DNA of 64,000 nucleotides from Streptomyces griseoloalbus (GCA_014650015.1 BMUD01000007.1:1-64000); one strand, 5' to 3'. Shown: positions 31,334 through 39,197, numbered from the stretch's first letter. Translations and numbers: made by a program. The notes: generated by a model not told the origin, from the letters alone.

Positions 31334-32364
31334 GCGGCGCTCGCCGTCTCGGCCTGCCGGACCGGGATGCCGGTCGCCGCGGACACGATGTGCGCGGCGA
31401 ACCGCGACGGCACCGCGTTGCCGATCTGGCGGGAGACCTGGCCCTTGTTGCCGTGGAACGGGTAGCCCTGCCGGAACGTCTGGAGGCGGGCGCCTTCCTC
31501 GGGCGACAGGTTCAGGTGTCCCTCGGTCTGCTTGCCGCCGACGTGGCCGACGGTCCCGGACACGGTGGGCGCCGGCTTCCGCCAGGCCCAGTGCTTGCGG
31601 TTGGCCATCGCCGCGCGCATCGCCCGGCGGGTGGCGTTACCGAACGGCTCGGAACCGCCAGTTTCGGTGCCGCCGCCGGTGACGGTGGGCGCGGGCCGGT
31701 CGGTGTAGCCCCAGCCCAGGGCCTCGGCCATGGTTATCCAGCGCGGCAGGTCGTCCCCGAACAGGCCGGCGGCTCCGTGCTCGCTGTGTGTCGGCGTGGG
31801 TGCGGTGACGGGCCGGACGCCTGAGGCGATGAGGATCGCGCGGCGCCGCGTCTGCGGGACGCCGTAGTCGGCCGCGTTCAGCACGCCGACCCACACGCTG
31901 TAGCCCCAGCTGCGCAGCACGGCGGCGATCTGCTGGAACAGCGGGAGGACGTCCGGGACTTCCTCCAGGCACATCCACTCCGGGCGCAGGTCGTACAGCC
32001 AGCGCATCGGCTCGGCGGCGAGCAGCGACCGCTTGTCCCGGCACTGCGAGAGGAGAGCGGCGCGAGTGTCGCGGCCGTGCGCGAGATCGTGGACGGCCTG
32101 GTGCACGAGCGGCTGGTCGGCCAGCCCGCCGCGCTTCCCGGCCCGCGACCACGCCTGGCACGGAGGCGAGGCAATCAGGCCCTTGGCACGGCCGGCGAAC
32201 GGCGCGGTGGGGTAGGCGGCCACGTCGGTCTGGATGGTGGGGTGCCCGGCGGCGTGGGCGGTGCGGCAGGCGGCCGTGTCCCACTCCAGACCGATGTCGG
32301 TGAGGGCGAGGAGGCGCAGGCCCTCGGACCAGCCGCGGGGGCCGGCGAACAGGTCGACGATCAT
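31330..32364 (-). CDS. DNA (cytosine-5) methyltransferase
   Basis: A 344-residue enzyme that transfers a methyl group from S-adenosylmethionine to cytosine C5. Motif I is VDLFAGPRGWSEG (3-15), motif IV ASPPCQAW with Cys69 as nucleophile, motif VI is CLEEV (132-136) where most family members have ENV, motif VIII QTRRRAI (171-177) and motif X QIGNAVPSRFA (313-323). The target-recognition domain is about 185-290. ATG 32364 overlaps the upstream stop. No restriction enzyme gene is adjacent, so it is a solitary phage methylase, probably for evasion of host restriction. Confidence 0.92.
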   Translation of the reverse strand: MIVDLFAGPRGWSEGLRLLALTDIGLEWDTAACRTAHAAGHPTIQTDVAAYPTAPFAGRAKGLIASPPCQAWSRAGKRGGLADQPLVHQAVHDLAHGRDTRAALLSQCRDKRSLLAAEPMRWLYDLRPEWMCLEEVPDVLPLFQQIAAVLRSWGYSVWVGVLNAADYGVPQTRRRAILIASGVRPVTAPTPTHSEHGAAGLFGDDLPRWITMAEALGWGYTDRPAPTVTGGGTETGGSEPFGNATRRAMRAAMANRKHWAWRKPAPTVSGTVGHVGGKQTEGHLNLSPEEGARLQTFRQGYPFHGNKGQVSRQIGNAVPSRFAAHIVSAATGIPVRQAETASAA

Positions 32365-32573
32365 CGGGGCACCGCCGTGGGGGTGGTGCACTGGCAGGCG
32401 CAGCAGGTGCGGGTACCGTTCGCGTCGTAGCGGTGTAGGTGCTCGGTCTGCTCGTCGGGGCACCAGCCGATGTCGTACACGCCGACCGTGCGACGGGTGA
32501 CGTACCAGCGGGACAGCAGCGCGAGGCCGCTGAGCGACAGCAGGAGCGCGAGGGCGCCGAGGGCGATCGTCAC
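32361..32573 (-). CDS. Small membrane protein with cysteine-rich tail
   Basis: A 70-residue protein starting VTIALGALALLLSLSGLALL at GTG 32573. The N-terminal 25 residues are one membrane span; the tail is YDIGWCPDEQTEHLHRYDAN followed by CCACQCTTP, with five cysteines and two histidines that could chelate zinc. Coupled by overlaps with its neighbours. Function unknown. Confidence 0.55.
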   Translation of the reverse strand: MTIALGALALLLSLSGLALLSRWYVTRRTVGVYDIGWCPDEQTEHLHRYDANGTRTCCACQCTTPTAVPR

Positions 32574-33502
32574 GACGTCGCCCCCGTCCCCGGCTGACGC
32601 GCGGCCGGCCACTGCCCGGTGCCCTCGGCGGCGGGCGCCTGCTGCTCGGGCTGCGGCGCGCTGGCGGGCGCCTGCTCGGCGTGCTGCTGGGTGATCTCAG
32701 CGACGGTGACCCGCTTCTGCGGGAACTCCTCCTCGATCGTCACCTCACCGCGGCGAATCGACTCCGAGATGATGGACAACTGGCCGAGGTCGAGGTTCGT
32801 CCACTTCCCGGACGGGCGGCCGGACCGGTTCTCCTCCAGCTGCTCGACCGTGACGCCGAGGCCCTCGAAGTGGGCGATGCAGTCGGCGATGCGCTGCGCG
32901 AGGGGCTTGTCTCCCTGCCCGCGCTCGACGGTGTTGGTCGCGATCTCCTTCGCCTGCTCGCGGAACCAGTCCGGGAGCACGGAGAAGATCATTTCTCGCA
33001 GGCGGCGGGCGCCGTTGTTCGAGTTGTTCTCGTAGACGTCCCGCGGGTCCTCCAGACGCGTGCCGCCGCTGTCCTTCGTCCAGCGGGTGTGCGGCACGAT
33101 GAACGTCGTGGAGGCGCGCTCGTTGGTCTCCAGGTCCCACGCCCACGCCTGCATCTCGGATTCGCCGTTGGCGTCGTCGCGGCGCAGCTCGTGAACGCCG
33201 TAGTGCAGGTTGGTCCAGCAGCGGGCCAGCTCCTTGGCGAACTGGATCGTCTCGCCGGACACCTGCGAGGAGCCGCGACGGAAGCGGAAGAACGAGCGGA
33301 CGGCGAGGCTGTGCTGAGCGAAGCCCATGCGCATCTTCGCGACGGCCTGGGCCTCGTTCCGCGGGAACTGGCGGGCCACGATGACGGCGGCCTGGACCTC
33401 GGCGACCGCGCGGGACTGCTCGACCGCGGTGCCCTGCCCGACGAACGCGGGAGCCGGGGCGGCGGGGACGGCGAACTGATCGGTGGTGGCGGGGTAGTTC
33501 AC
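32570..33502 (-). CDS. Putative ssDNA-annealing recombination protein
   Basis: A 310-residue protein starting at GTG 33502, 4 bases overlapping the exonuclease gene. Residues about 25-200 show AVAEVQAAVIVARQFPRNEA, VSGETIQFAKELARCWTNLH, MQAWAWDLETNERASTTFIV and DVYENNSNNGARRLREMIFS, a conserved pattern of actinophage proteins paired with RecE/Cas4-like exonucleases and thought to be Erf/RecT-type annealing proteins. The C-terminus is Gln/Pro/Ala-rich. Placement beside the exonuclease is the main functional evidence. Confidence 0.6.
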   Translation of the reverse strand: MNYPATTDQFAVPAAPAPAFVGQGTAVEQSRAVAEVQAAVIVARQFPRNEAQAVAKMRMGFAQHSLAVRSFFRFRRGSSQVSGETIQFAKELARCWTNLHYGVHELRRDDANGESEMQAWAWDLETNERASTTFIVPHTRWTKDSGGTRLEDPRDVYENNSNNGARRLREMIFSVLPDWFREQAKEIATNTVERGQGDKPLAQRIADCIAHFEGLGVTVEQLEENRSGRPSGKWTNLDLGQLSIISESIRRGEVTIEEEFPQKRVTVAEITQQHAEQAPASAPQPEQQAPAAEGTGQWPAARQPGTGATS

Positions 33503-34389
33503 AGGTACTCCAGGGAATCGCGGGTCTCGGCCCAGCCGGGCAGGGAGAGGGGCACCACGTCGTCGCTGTAGCCGGGCCAGTGGCCGGTAGCGGTGCAGTG
33601 CGCGAAGGTTTCGAGGGCGCGCCGGTTGCGGGCGGCGCCGATCCGCCGGGAGGTGGCGTTCACCTCGATGACGGTGATCACGTACGGGGCGGTCTTCTCC
33701 TGGCAGACGAAGACGAACGCGGCGTCGTCGTCGGCGATGCCGAGGGCGCGGCAGGCGGACCGGTACCAGTCGTCTTGCTGGTGGTAGCCGTACTCCTCGA
33801 TGTCCTTGGCGAGCTTCTCGGGGTTCGCCGAGCGGCACGTCTTGTAGTCGGGGATGATCAGCCGCCCGGAGCGGGGGTTCGGCAGCCAGTCGAGGCGGGC
33901 CCGGCGCATCACGCTCGTACGGTCGTCGCGCCAGAACAGGGACCGCTCCGGGGTGCCGCGCTCGGGGTCGAACAGCAGGGAGGCGACGGGGTGGCGGCGC
34001 AGGGCGTCCGCCATGTCGTGCACCTGCTGGTACTCGGCGGGCTTCAGCGGGATCTCGCCAGCGGCGCGGGCGTCGGCCACGTCGGCCTTCGCGGCCTTCG
34101 TGGTCCACATCTCGTGCTCGATCTTCCGGAGCGTGGGCCCGTTGCCGAGGACGAGCTTGTGGGCGGCGTTGCCGATGTCCCACACCTTCTTGGGCGGCTG
34201 CGGGTTGTCCTGCTCGTACCGGAAGATGGCCGGGCAGGAGGGGGGCAGCAGCTTCCGTGCGCCGCTGGAGGAGAGGGCGTACCGGTGGGAGTGGTACTCC
34301 TCGTTCGTCATGTCGTGAATGCCGGGCTCGGTAATGGGGGGCGGGCCGGCGGCCGGGGCCTGAGCCCCGGCCTGCGCGACGGTCGTCAC
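33499..34389 (-). CDS. PD-(D/E)XK exonuclease (RecE/DUF3799-like)
   Basis: A 296-residue nuclease. The N-terminus has GIHDMTNEEYHSHRYALSSS and WDIGNAAHKLVLGNG, the lead of DUF3799/RecE-type nucleases; the core shows SVMRRARLDWLP, GRLIIPDYKTCRSANPEKLA (the D-x-K of the active site), EYGYHQQDDWYRSACRALGI and AAFVFVCQEKTAPYVITVIE (Gln/Glu-x-Lys). It would resect double-stranded ends for strand annealing by the next gene product. Overlaps on both sides are 4 bases. Confidence 0.8.
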   Translation of the reverse strand: MTTVAQAGAQAPAAGPPPITEPGIHDMTNEEYHSHRYALSSSGARKLLPPSCPAIFRYEQDNPQPPKKVWDIGNAAHKLVLGNGPTLRKIEHEMWTTKAAKADVADARAAGEIPLKPAEYQQVHDMADALRRHPVASLLFDPERGTPERSLFWRDDRTSVMRRARLDWLPNPRSGRLIIPDYKTCRSANPEKLAKDIEEYGYHQQDDWYRSACRALGIADDDAAFVFVCQEKTAPYVITVIEVNATSRRIGAARNRRALETFAHCTATGHWPGYSDDVVPLSLPGWAETRDSLEYL

Positions 34390-34646
34390 AGGGCGCCGTC
34401 CTTCCTGGTGTTCGTGGTGGCTCGGGTCAGCAGTGCGACCGCGGCTCGGAGACCGGCGATGAAACGGGGGTCCTCGGTGAAGTCGGCGTCGCAGGCGGCG
34501 TCTTCCACCAGCGCGGCGCCCTCGGCGAGGACCTCGGCGCGGTGCGCGTCGGCCAGCTGCTCGGCGTGGTCGACGTCGGACAGGGTGGCGATCCCGCCGT
34601 GGCTGTCCTCGGACAGGGCGGCGATGATCTGACGGCGGGCGCTCAC
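34386..34646 (-). CDS. Hypothetical protein
   Basis: An 86-residue helical acidic protein starting VSARRQIIAALSEDSHGGIA at GTG 34646, with coupling to both neighbours. The phrase DHAEQLADAHRAEVLAEGAA suggests an antiparallel helical pair. No family is recognised. Confidence 0.55.
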   Translation of the reverse strand: MSARRQIIAALSEDSHGGIATLSDVDHAEQLADAHRAEVLAEGAALVEDAACDADFTEDPRFIAGLRAAVALLTRATTNTRKDGAL

Positions 34647-34777
34647 GACGTCCCCCCGTCCTGCTGCAGCAGCCTCCGGTACGCCCACGGGCGGCCCGTG
34701 TCCGCGTAGGCGACCTCGTCCGCGACGTCCATCACGTCGTCGGGCTCGGACTCGGCGTCGTACGTCTGCGGGCTCAT
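34643..34777 (-). CDS. Small acidic hypothetical protein (44 residues)
   Basis: ATG 34777 overlaps the preceding stop (ATGA) and its stop overlaps the next GTG (GTGA). The product starts MSPQTYDAESEPDDVMDVAD and ends RRLLQQDGGTS. Coupling at both ends is the main support; the first half is very acidic. Function unknown. Confidence 0.55.
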   Translation of the reverse strand: MSPQTYDAESEPDDVMDVADEVAYADTGRPWAYRRLLQQDGGTS

Positions 34778-35010
34778 CGGGCGCCTCCCTGCGGCAGCCG
34801 CAGGTGCCAGGCCAGGACCACCAGCCACGCGGCCAGGTGAAGCCGGGCCTGCTGCGTGGCGTGCCCGGCGGCGTCGAGCGCCGGGGCCACCGGCAGGTGC
34901 GGCAGGTGGACGTCCCGGTCGGCGTAGCGGACGGCGAGCCAGAGGAGGGGGAGGGTGGCGGTGCCGATGGCGGCGGCGGTCAGCCACTCGCCGGTAGTCG
35001 CGGCGTTCAC
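34774..35010 (-). CDS. Small membrane protein
   Basis: A 78-residue protein starting VNAATTGEWLTAAAIGTATL at GTG 35010. Two hydrophobic stretches (about 8-28 and 58-72) are separated by a His/Asp/Pro-containing loop (RYADRDVHLPHLPVAPALDA). Coupled on both sides. Function unknown. Confidence 0.55.
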   Translation of the reverse strand: MNAATTGEWLTAAAIGTATLPLLWLAVRYADRDVHLPHLPVAPALDAAGHATQQARLHLAAWLVVLAWHLRLPQGGAR

Positions 35011-35633
35011 TGGGCACCGCCCGTCTGCTGCGTCTCGCAGCCGGGGCAGTCGTCCACATGCTCGGGGTCGTCGCTGCCGTCGGCCACGACGTGCGCGTCC
35101 TCGTCGGGGGTGAGGGTGCGGACGGCGTGACGCATCCCGGGCCCGTCCTCGGACACCGGACCGGTCGTGTCGAGCCGGTACAACTTCCGGAACAACGACA
35201 GCCGCAGCGCACTGAACGTCGTCACCGGCGCACCCCGCCCGTCCCGCTCGCGCTTGTCGAACGCGACGCCGGGCTCGTCGTCGCCGGCCTTCTGCCAGAC
35301 GCGGGTCACGGTCACCCAGGCGCCCGGGCGATCAACGCTCCAGTACTTCTCACCGACGGACACCGGGCGCTCGGCGTCCGCCTGGCCGGTGAGGGCGTAG
35401 GCGATGGGGTCCTCATCGACCGGCCGCTCGTACTCGGCGAGCCGGGCCTCCAGCTCGGCGACGCGGGCCCGCAGCTTTCGCCGGCCGCGCTTCGCCGAAG
35501 CCAGCGCCAACCGCAGCCGGGCCGTCCCCTCCGCGTCGTACTTCGCGAGCAGCCTCTCCACCAGGCCCTTCGGGTCGGAGCTGTCGGCGAAGTAGCCGCG
35601 CAACGCACTCCCGATCACGTCCCGGGTACTCAT
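35007..35633 (-). CDS. Hypothetical protein
   Basis: A 208-residue protein starting MSTRDVIGSALRGYFADSSD at ATG 35633 (ATGA overlap). A basic coiled segment lies near 25-65 (RRKLRARVAELEARLAEYER), a beta part near 90-150 includes KYWSVDRPGAWVTVTRVWQK, and the C-terminus ends HVDDCPGCETQQTGG. No known fold is recognised. Confidence 0.6.
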   Translation of the reverse strand: MSTRDVIGSALRGYFADSSDPKGLVERLLAKYDAEGTARLRLALASAKRGRRKLRARVAELEARLAEYERPVDEDPIAYALTGQADAERPVSVGEKYWSVDRPGAWVTVTRVWQKAGDDEPGVAFDKRERDGRGAPVTTFSALRLSLFRKLYRLDTTGPVSEDGPGMRHAVRTLTPDEDAHVVADGSDDPEHVDDCPGCETQQTGGAQ

Positions 35634-36064
35634 GCCGACACCTCGCACGCGTCCGCAGCCGCCTCCAACACCGCGACCGCCGACTCCGTCGTGCGCGACT
35701 CCACGTCACCCCACGCGTCGACGTGCGCCTCCAGGTCGAAGATCCCGCCGAACAGCGGCCCCTCCCCGTCGACCTCCAACCGCAGCGCCAACGTGCCGAT
35801 CGCCTGATCCGCGATCAGCGACGTCCGGTGCGGGTCACCCGTCGTCGCGCACTTCAGCGCCGCCACGATGCTCATGGGCCGCAGGAAGTGCGGGATGCAC
35901 ATCTCCCGGTCGAACGCGTCCGGGACGAAGTCGCCCTTGTACAGGCCGTTCGACGCGATCAGCCGAGCCGCCGCCCGGAACACGCCCGGGACAGTCGTCG
36001 GCCGCGCCTGCGGCGACTCATGCAGCGGAAGAACCCCGCTGCTCCTCTGCAACAATGTGGCCAT
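35630..36064 (-). CDS. DUF6197-like protein
   Basis: A 144-residue protein starting MATLLQRSSGVLPLHESPQA at ATG 36064. The central part reads AARLIASNGLYKGDFVPDAF, a pattern reminiscent of DUF6197 proteins, small Streptomyces and phage proteins of unknown function. A later segment has EVDGEGPLFGGIFDLEAHVD. It is separated from the excisionase-like gene by 92 bases and starts the long series of coupled early genes. Confidence 0.5.
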   Translation of the reverse strand: MATLLQRSSGVLPLHESPQARPTTVPGVFRAAARLIASNGLYKGDFVPDAFDREMCIPHFLRPMSIVAALKCATTGDPHRTSLIADQAIGTLALRLEVDGEGPLFGGIFDLEAHVDAWGDVESRTTESAVAVLEAAADACEVSA

Positions 36065-36156
36065 CGGTGGCCTCTCTTTCTCTGGTTGTAGGGGCGCCGA
36101 GTCGGGGGTCGCCAGGCCGGGAAGTCGGGCGGCCCTTCGGCGCATCTAGGGGTGGG

Positions 36157-36396
36157 TCAGGAGGCGGCGGCCATCTGGTCCTGCTCGGCCATCCACGCCT
36201 TCACGGCGGTCAGGTCGAAGCGGCGGACTTCCTTCTTCTGGCCGGTCGTCCTGAGCCGCTCCACCGGCATTCCGTCCTCGATCCACCGCAGGACGGTCCA
36301 GTCCGAGACCTGGTAGTAGGTCTCCAGCTCGGGCTGGGTCAGGAGGGGGAGCAGGCCGGCCGGGAGGGGGACGCGGCGGTCACTCTTCGTCGGCAT
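36157..36396 (-). CDS. Excisionase-type helix-turn-helix protein
   Basis: A 79-residue protein starting MPTKSDRRVPLPAGLLPLLT. Residues about 20-62 fit the HTH_17/Xis-like winged helix: QPELETYYQVSDWTVLRWIE, DGMPVERLRTTGQKKEVRRF, then a helix (DLTAVKAWMA). ATG 36396 overlaps the Cro-like gene by 17 bases, and an inverted repeat at 36410-36428 lies just upstream. Such proteins direct integrase to excision or regulate early genes. In this place an excisionase is the favoured reading. Confidence 0.65.
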   Translation of the reverse strand: MPTKSDRRVPLPAGLLPLLTQPELETYYQVSDWTVLRWIEDGMPVERLRTTGQKKEVRRFDLTAVKAWMAEQDQMAAAS

Positions 36397-36694
36397 CAGG
36401 GGTTGACCTTTCGATTCTCGAAATCGAAGATTCGGGCATGGCAAAGAGGTCCTGGAGGGGTGCGTTCGTCCTCCGGTGCAGCGCCTCGGCGACGAGCCAG
36501 GCCGTTGTCCACTCGCAGCGGTCGCGTGCGGTCTCGCCCTGCCCCGTTATGCGGCCCACGGTGGCGGGGCTGACGCCCTTGCCGGTGGGGTCGACTTCCT
36601 TCGTCGCCTCGGCGAGCTCCGGGCCCGAGAGTCCGGCCCGCTCCATGGCATCTCTGAGGGGCTTGCCGTCGCGCTTCCGGTGCAGTTTGGGCAT
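36380..36694 (-). CDS. Cro-like helix-turn-helix regulator
   Basis: A 104-residue protein with an N-terminal HTH (PLRDAMERAGLSGPELAEAT then GVSPATVGRITGQG) of the XRE/Cro type; the recognition helix is near residues 40-52. The rest is a helix with CEWTTAWLVAEALHRRTNAP and an acidic tail. It is the first leftward gene after the divergent control region, the position of cro in temperate phages, with a promoter candidate at 36745-36773. Confidence 0.75.
   Translation of the reverse strand: MPKLHRKRDGKPLRDAMERAGLSGPELAEATKEVDPTGKGVSPATVGRITGQGETARDRCEWTTAWLVAEALHRRTNAPLQDLFAMPESSISRIERSTPDADEE
36410..36428. promoter_or_regulatory. Inverted repeat upstream of excisionase-type gene
   Basis: TTCGATT (36410-36416) and AATCGAA (36422-36428) are perfect arms with a 5-base spacer, inside the 3' end of the Cro-like gene. 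The core TCTCGAAATCGAA recurs at 36753-36765 in the early promoter, so both are likely sites for the same regulator. Confidence 0.55.
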
Positions 36695-36736
36695 GGGGAC
36701 CTCGTGCCTTGGCTGGTTCGCGCCCCGGTTGGGGTG

Positions 36737-36765
36737 CTTCGATATTTCTACTCTCGAAATCGAAG
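36737..36765. promoter_or_regulatory. Operator overlapping the leftward early promoter
   Basis: CTTCGAT (36737-36743) and ATCGAAG (36759-36765) are inverted with a 15-base spacer and cover the -10 and spacer of the leftward promoter. The right half shares TCTCGAAATCGAA with the site at 36410-36428. Confidence 0.6.
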
Positions 36766-36773
36766 GCAGTCAA
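36745..36773 (-). promoter_or_regulatory. Leftward early promoter
   Basis: On the minus strand TTGACT (36773-36768), a 17-base spacer and TAGAAA (36750-36745) form a good vegetative sigma-70 promoter 51 bases before the Cro-like start. It should drive the early operon and is covered by an inverted-repeat operator. Confidence 0.75.
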
Positions 36774-36782
36774 CTAGGCGTT

Positions 36783-36807
36783 CCGAGTGGTGCCGAGTGG
36801 TGCCGAG
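36783..36807. repeat. CCGAGTGGTG direct repeats
   Basis: CCGAGTGGTG occurs twice in tandem (36783-36792, 36793-36802) followed by a partial CCGAG. Its complement contains ACCACTCGGCAC, which recurs at 39202-39213 next to the attachment site, so one protein may act at both loci. Confidence 0.6.
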
Positions 36808-36927
36808 CGCAGGGGGGTTTCATTCGCCGGAGCCGGGGCATTCGGGCGGACGGCCCATGGCGGTGGCATACGCCGCGCACAACGGCGCGTGACAAGGGGG
36901 TCGCGCGCCGCTAAGTTTTGCGCCAAG

Positions 36928-36956
36928 CTTCTACTTTTACTTGCGAAAAGTAGAAG
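36928..36956. promoter_or_regulatory. 11-bp inverted repeat before the repressor gene
   Basis: CTTCTACTTTT (36928-36938) and AAAAGTAGAAG (36946-36956) are exact inverse copies around a 7-base spacer, the most A+T-rich stretch of this region. It is 20 bases from the repressor GTG at 36977 and most likely an operator at the repressor promoter; a terminator is less likely given its place. Confidence 0.65.
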
Positions 36957-36976
36957 GTCAGGGCACCCTTACGCGT

Positions 36977-37351
36977 GTGACGACACCCGAGCCTGCCACG
37001 CCTGCCGAAGGGGAGACCTTCGCGCAGATCCTCGCCGCGCTGAAAGACCACTACGGCGTCAGCGACAGCGAGGTGGCACGGCGCATCGGCGCCCACGTCT
37101 CCACGGTCAACAACTGGGCCCACGGCAAGGCCAGCCCTCGGCCGGCCGCCCTGCGGGCACTCGCCCGCGAGTTCCCCCGGTTCGGCGAGGAGCGGCTGTT
37201 CGCGTCGGTCGGGAAGAGGGCGCCCGCCCCGCTTTCCCCTGACAAGCGGACGGCCGTCCTCGAAGTGTTCGACCGGCTCACCGAGGAGCAGCAGGAAATG
37301 CTGTTGATCCAGGCCAGCGCCGTGGCGGACACCAACGACCGCCAGCCCTGA
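36977..37351 (+). CDS. Lysogeny repressor (XRE family)
   Basis: A 124-residue protein starting at GTG 36977 (VTTPEPATPAEG). A helix-turn-helix of the XRE type lies at about 18-55: QILAALKDHYGVSDSEVARR then GAHVSTVNNWAHGKASPRPA. The C-terminal 60 residues are helical (RTAVLEVFDRLTEEQQEMLL). No ribosome site precedes the start, so the transcript may be leaderless, as for several phage repressors. It is divergent from the Cro-like gene across a 280-base control region. No protease-like domain is present, so induction would not be by RecA-stimulated self-cleavage. Confidence 0.75.
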   Translation: MTTPEPATPAEGETFAQILAALKDHYGVSDSEVARRIGAHVSTVNNWAHGKASPRPAALRALAREFPRFGEERLFASVGKRAPAPLSPDKRTAVLEVFDRLTEEQQEMLLIQASAVADTNDRQP

Positions 37352-37452
37352 CGATCCACTCGCGATCCGCGTACAACCATCGCGGCGTCTCAAGGGTCTC
37401 CGTTAAACGGCTCAGTGACCCCCTGTCAGGATGCATGCGGTTTCCGCCACCA

Positions 37453-37474
37453 AGTGGTCGCAAATTTGACCACT
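37453..37474. promoter_or_regulatory. Inverted repeat over a rightward -35
   Basis: AGTGGTC (37453-37459) and GACCACT (37468-37474) flank an 8-base spacer. The right arm overlaps TTGACC (37466-37471), a likely -35 for the int transcript with TAACGC 18 bases on. A bound regulator here could control integration. Confidence 0.55.
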
Positions 37475-37560
37475 CACAGGTACGGTCAGTAACGCGCTTG
37501 ACGTCCTCCCCCGTCAGCCACACCACGCCACACCTGTAACCGTGATCGGGGAGTGTGCCC

Positions 37561-37812
37561 ATGTGCATTCGGGTCCAGTACGCGCCGCGCTGCGAGATCA
37601 ACGACCCGTGGGACGCCGCCAGGAATCTGATCCTCATCCCGGCCAATCTCGGCGCCACAGTTCTTTTCACCCTTCACGCGATACGGGCCGTCCTGCACGC
37701 AATGGACGTACAGCAGCCCGACTTTGGGGCACGCTGCTGGTGCGGAGAGAGCATCGCCCTCCCCGCACCCAGCCAGCAGCGACAGAACGAGGTGATGGAC
37801 CTTGGCGCGTAA
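37561..37812 (+). CDS. Small hypothetical protein upstream of integrase
   Basis: An 83-residue protein starting MCIRVQYAPRCEINDPWDAA at ATG 37561 with GGGGAG at good spacing; GTG 37555 is an alternative. It contains a hydrophobic stretch (LILIPANLGATVLFTLHAIR) and a C-terminal ARCWCGESIALPAPS. It ends 29 bases before the integrase start and is probably in the same transcript. Family not recognised. Confidence 0.55.
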   Translation: MCIRVQYAPRCEINDPWDAARNLILIPANLGATVLFTLHAIRAVLHAMDVQQPDFGARCWCGESIALPAPSQQRQNEVMDLGA

Positions 37813-37841
37813 GACGCAGGCCCCGAAGGCGAGGGGGCGGC

Positions 37842-39143
37842 ATGCCGCGTAGGGCCATGAACAACCCCCGCCAGATGCGCTCGAAGTCGTGCGGGTGCCA
37901 GCTGTGCATGGAGGCGTACCCGCCCGAGCAGCACGGCGACCGCAAGCGCCGGCGGGACTGCCAAGGAAGCTGGCAGGCCCGCTACCGGGACGCCAACGGC
38001 CAGCAGAAGGCGAAGAACTTCCCCCGCAAGAAGGAGGCTGACGCCTTCCTGGACGAGGTCCGCGGATCCGTCCGGCAGGGTACCTACCTCGACCCCAAGC
38101 GCGGCGAGATCACCCTCACCGCGTGGTGGGAGCAGTGGTGGCCGGCCAACGAGCCGACCCGGCCCACCACCCGGAACCGGAAACTCTCCTCGTGGCGCGT
38201 CCACATCGAGCCGAAGTGGGGGAAGCGCAAGCTCAACTCCCTCACCTACCTGGAGATTCAGGCGTGGCTCGCCCAGGAGGTCAAGGGGCACGCGACGCAG
38301 ACGAAAGTCCTGGAGCTGCTGCGGATGCTGCTCCGGGACGCCGTACGGGACCAGCGCATCCAGTTCAACCCGGCGGACAACGTCACCAAGACGACCAGCC
38401 CGCCGGTGAAGCACCCGGAAGACCTTCGGCCGCCGACGCTGGAACAGTACGAGCTGGTGCGTGAGCAACTGCCCATCTGGTATCGGCCGCTCGTGGATTT
38501 CGCCCAGGAGACCGGGATGCGGTGGGGCGAGTACACCGGCCTGCGCCGGCGGTACGTCGACCTGGAGGCCGACACGGTCGAGGTGAGGGAAATTGTCATC
38601 GACGACCGGGGCACCCCCGTGCGGCAGGGTCTGCCGAAGACGTCGGCCGGTGTCCGAACGGTACCGCTCACGCCGAAGGCGAAGGAGGCGCTTCTGGTCA
38701 TGCTGGACCGGCTGGACCCGTCCGCGGCTGAGACGGACGTGGAGGACGGCCTCCACCCCGAGGAACTCCTCTTCCGGGGGCCGCTTGCCGGAGAGACTCG
38801 GAGGGCCCAGGACGGCGCCGTACAGCTGACCGGGGTCCTGCGTGGCCGGAACTTCCGCCGCCTGTGGATTCCCGCAATCAAGGCCGCAGGGATCGCCCGC
38901 ATGGTGCGGAGCCCGGAGACGGGGCGGAAGGAGTGGTGGCCGCGAATGCACGACTACCGGCACGCGCTCGCCTCCCGGCTGCACGAGGCCGGCATGCCGG
39001 AGGCGGACGTCCAGTACATCCTCGGGCAGGAGCGGGGCGGCCGGGTCACGTGGCTCTACACGCACCGCAGCGACGAGGCGGTGGCCAACTTCCGTGAGGC
39101 CATGGGCGGCAGCGGTGGCCGGCACCTGCGGGCCGTTTCGTGA
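37842..39143 (+). CDS. int: Tyrosine integrase
   Basis: A 433-residue site-specific recombinase. The N-terminal 45 residues carry KSCGCQLCMEAYPPEQHGDR, a cysteine-bearing arm-binding-like region; the core-binding domain is about 85-185 (LTAWWEQWWPANEPTRPTTR). The catalytic domain shows Arg227 (ETGMRWGEYTGLR), Lys266 (LPKTSAGVRTVP), His370-x-x-Arg373 (MHDYRHALASRL) and the nucleophile Tyr406 (VTWLYTHRS). ATG 37842 is used, with ATG 37857 possible. It lies directly next to the attachment site in a tRNA-Ala 3' half, as expected. The upstream part of the open frame is not coding. Confidence 0.92.
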   Translation: MPRRAMNNPRQMRSKSCGCQLCMEAYPPEQHGDRKRRRDCQGSWQARYRDANGQQKAKNFPRKKEADAFLDEVRGSVRQGTYLDPKRGEITLTAWWEQWWPANEPTRPTTRNRKLSSWRVHIEPKWGKRKLNSLTYLEIQAWLAQEVKGHATQTKVLELLRMLLRDAVRDQRIQFNPADNVTKTTSPPVKHPEDLRPPTLEQYELVREQLPIWYRPLVDFAQETGMRWGEYTGLRRRYVDLEADTVEVREIVIDDRGTPVRQGLPKTSAGVRTVPLTPKAKEALLVMLDRLDPSAAETDVEDGLHPEELLFRGPLAGETRRAQDGAVQLTGVLRGRNFRRLWIPAIKAAGIARMVRSPETGRKEWWPRMHDYRHALASRLHEAGMPEADVQYILGQERGGRVTWLYTHRSDEAVANFREAMGGSGGRHLRAVS

Positions 39144-39197
39144 CCGCTCACGGGGCCGGAATCCACATCCAATCCACAACGACCCCACGGAAACGCT

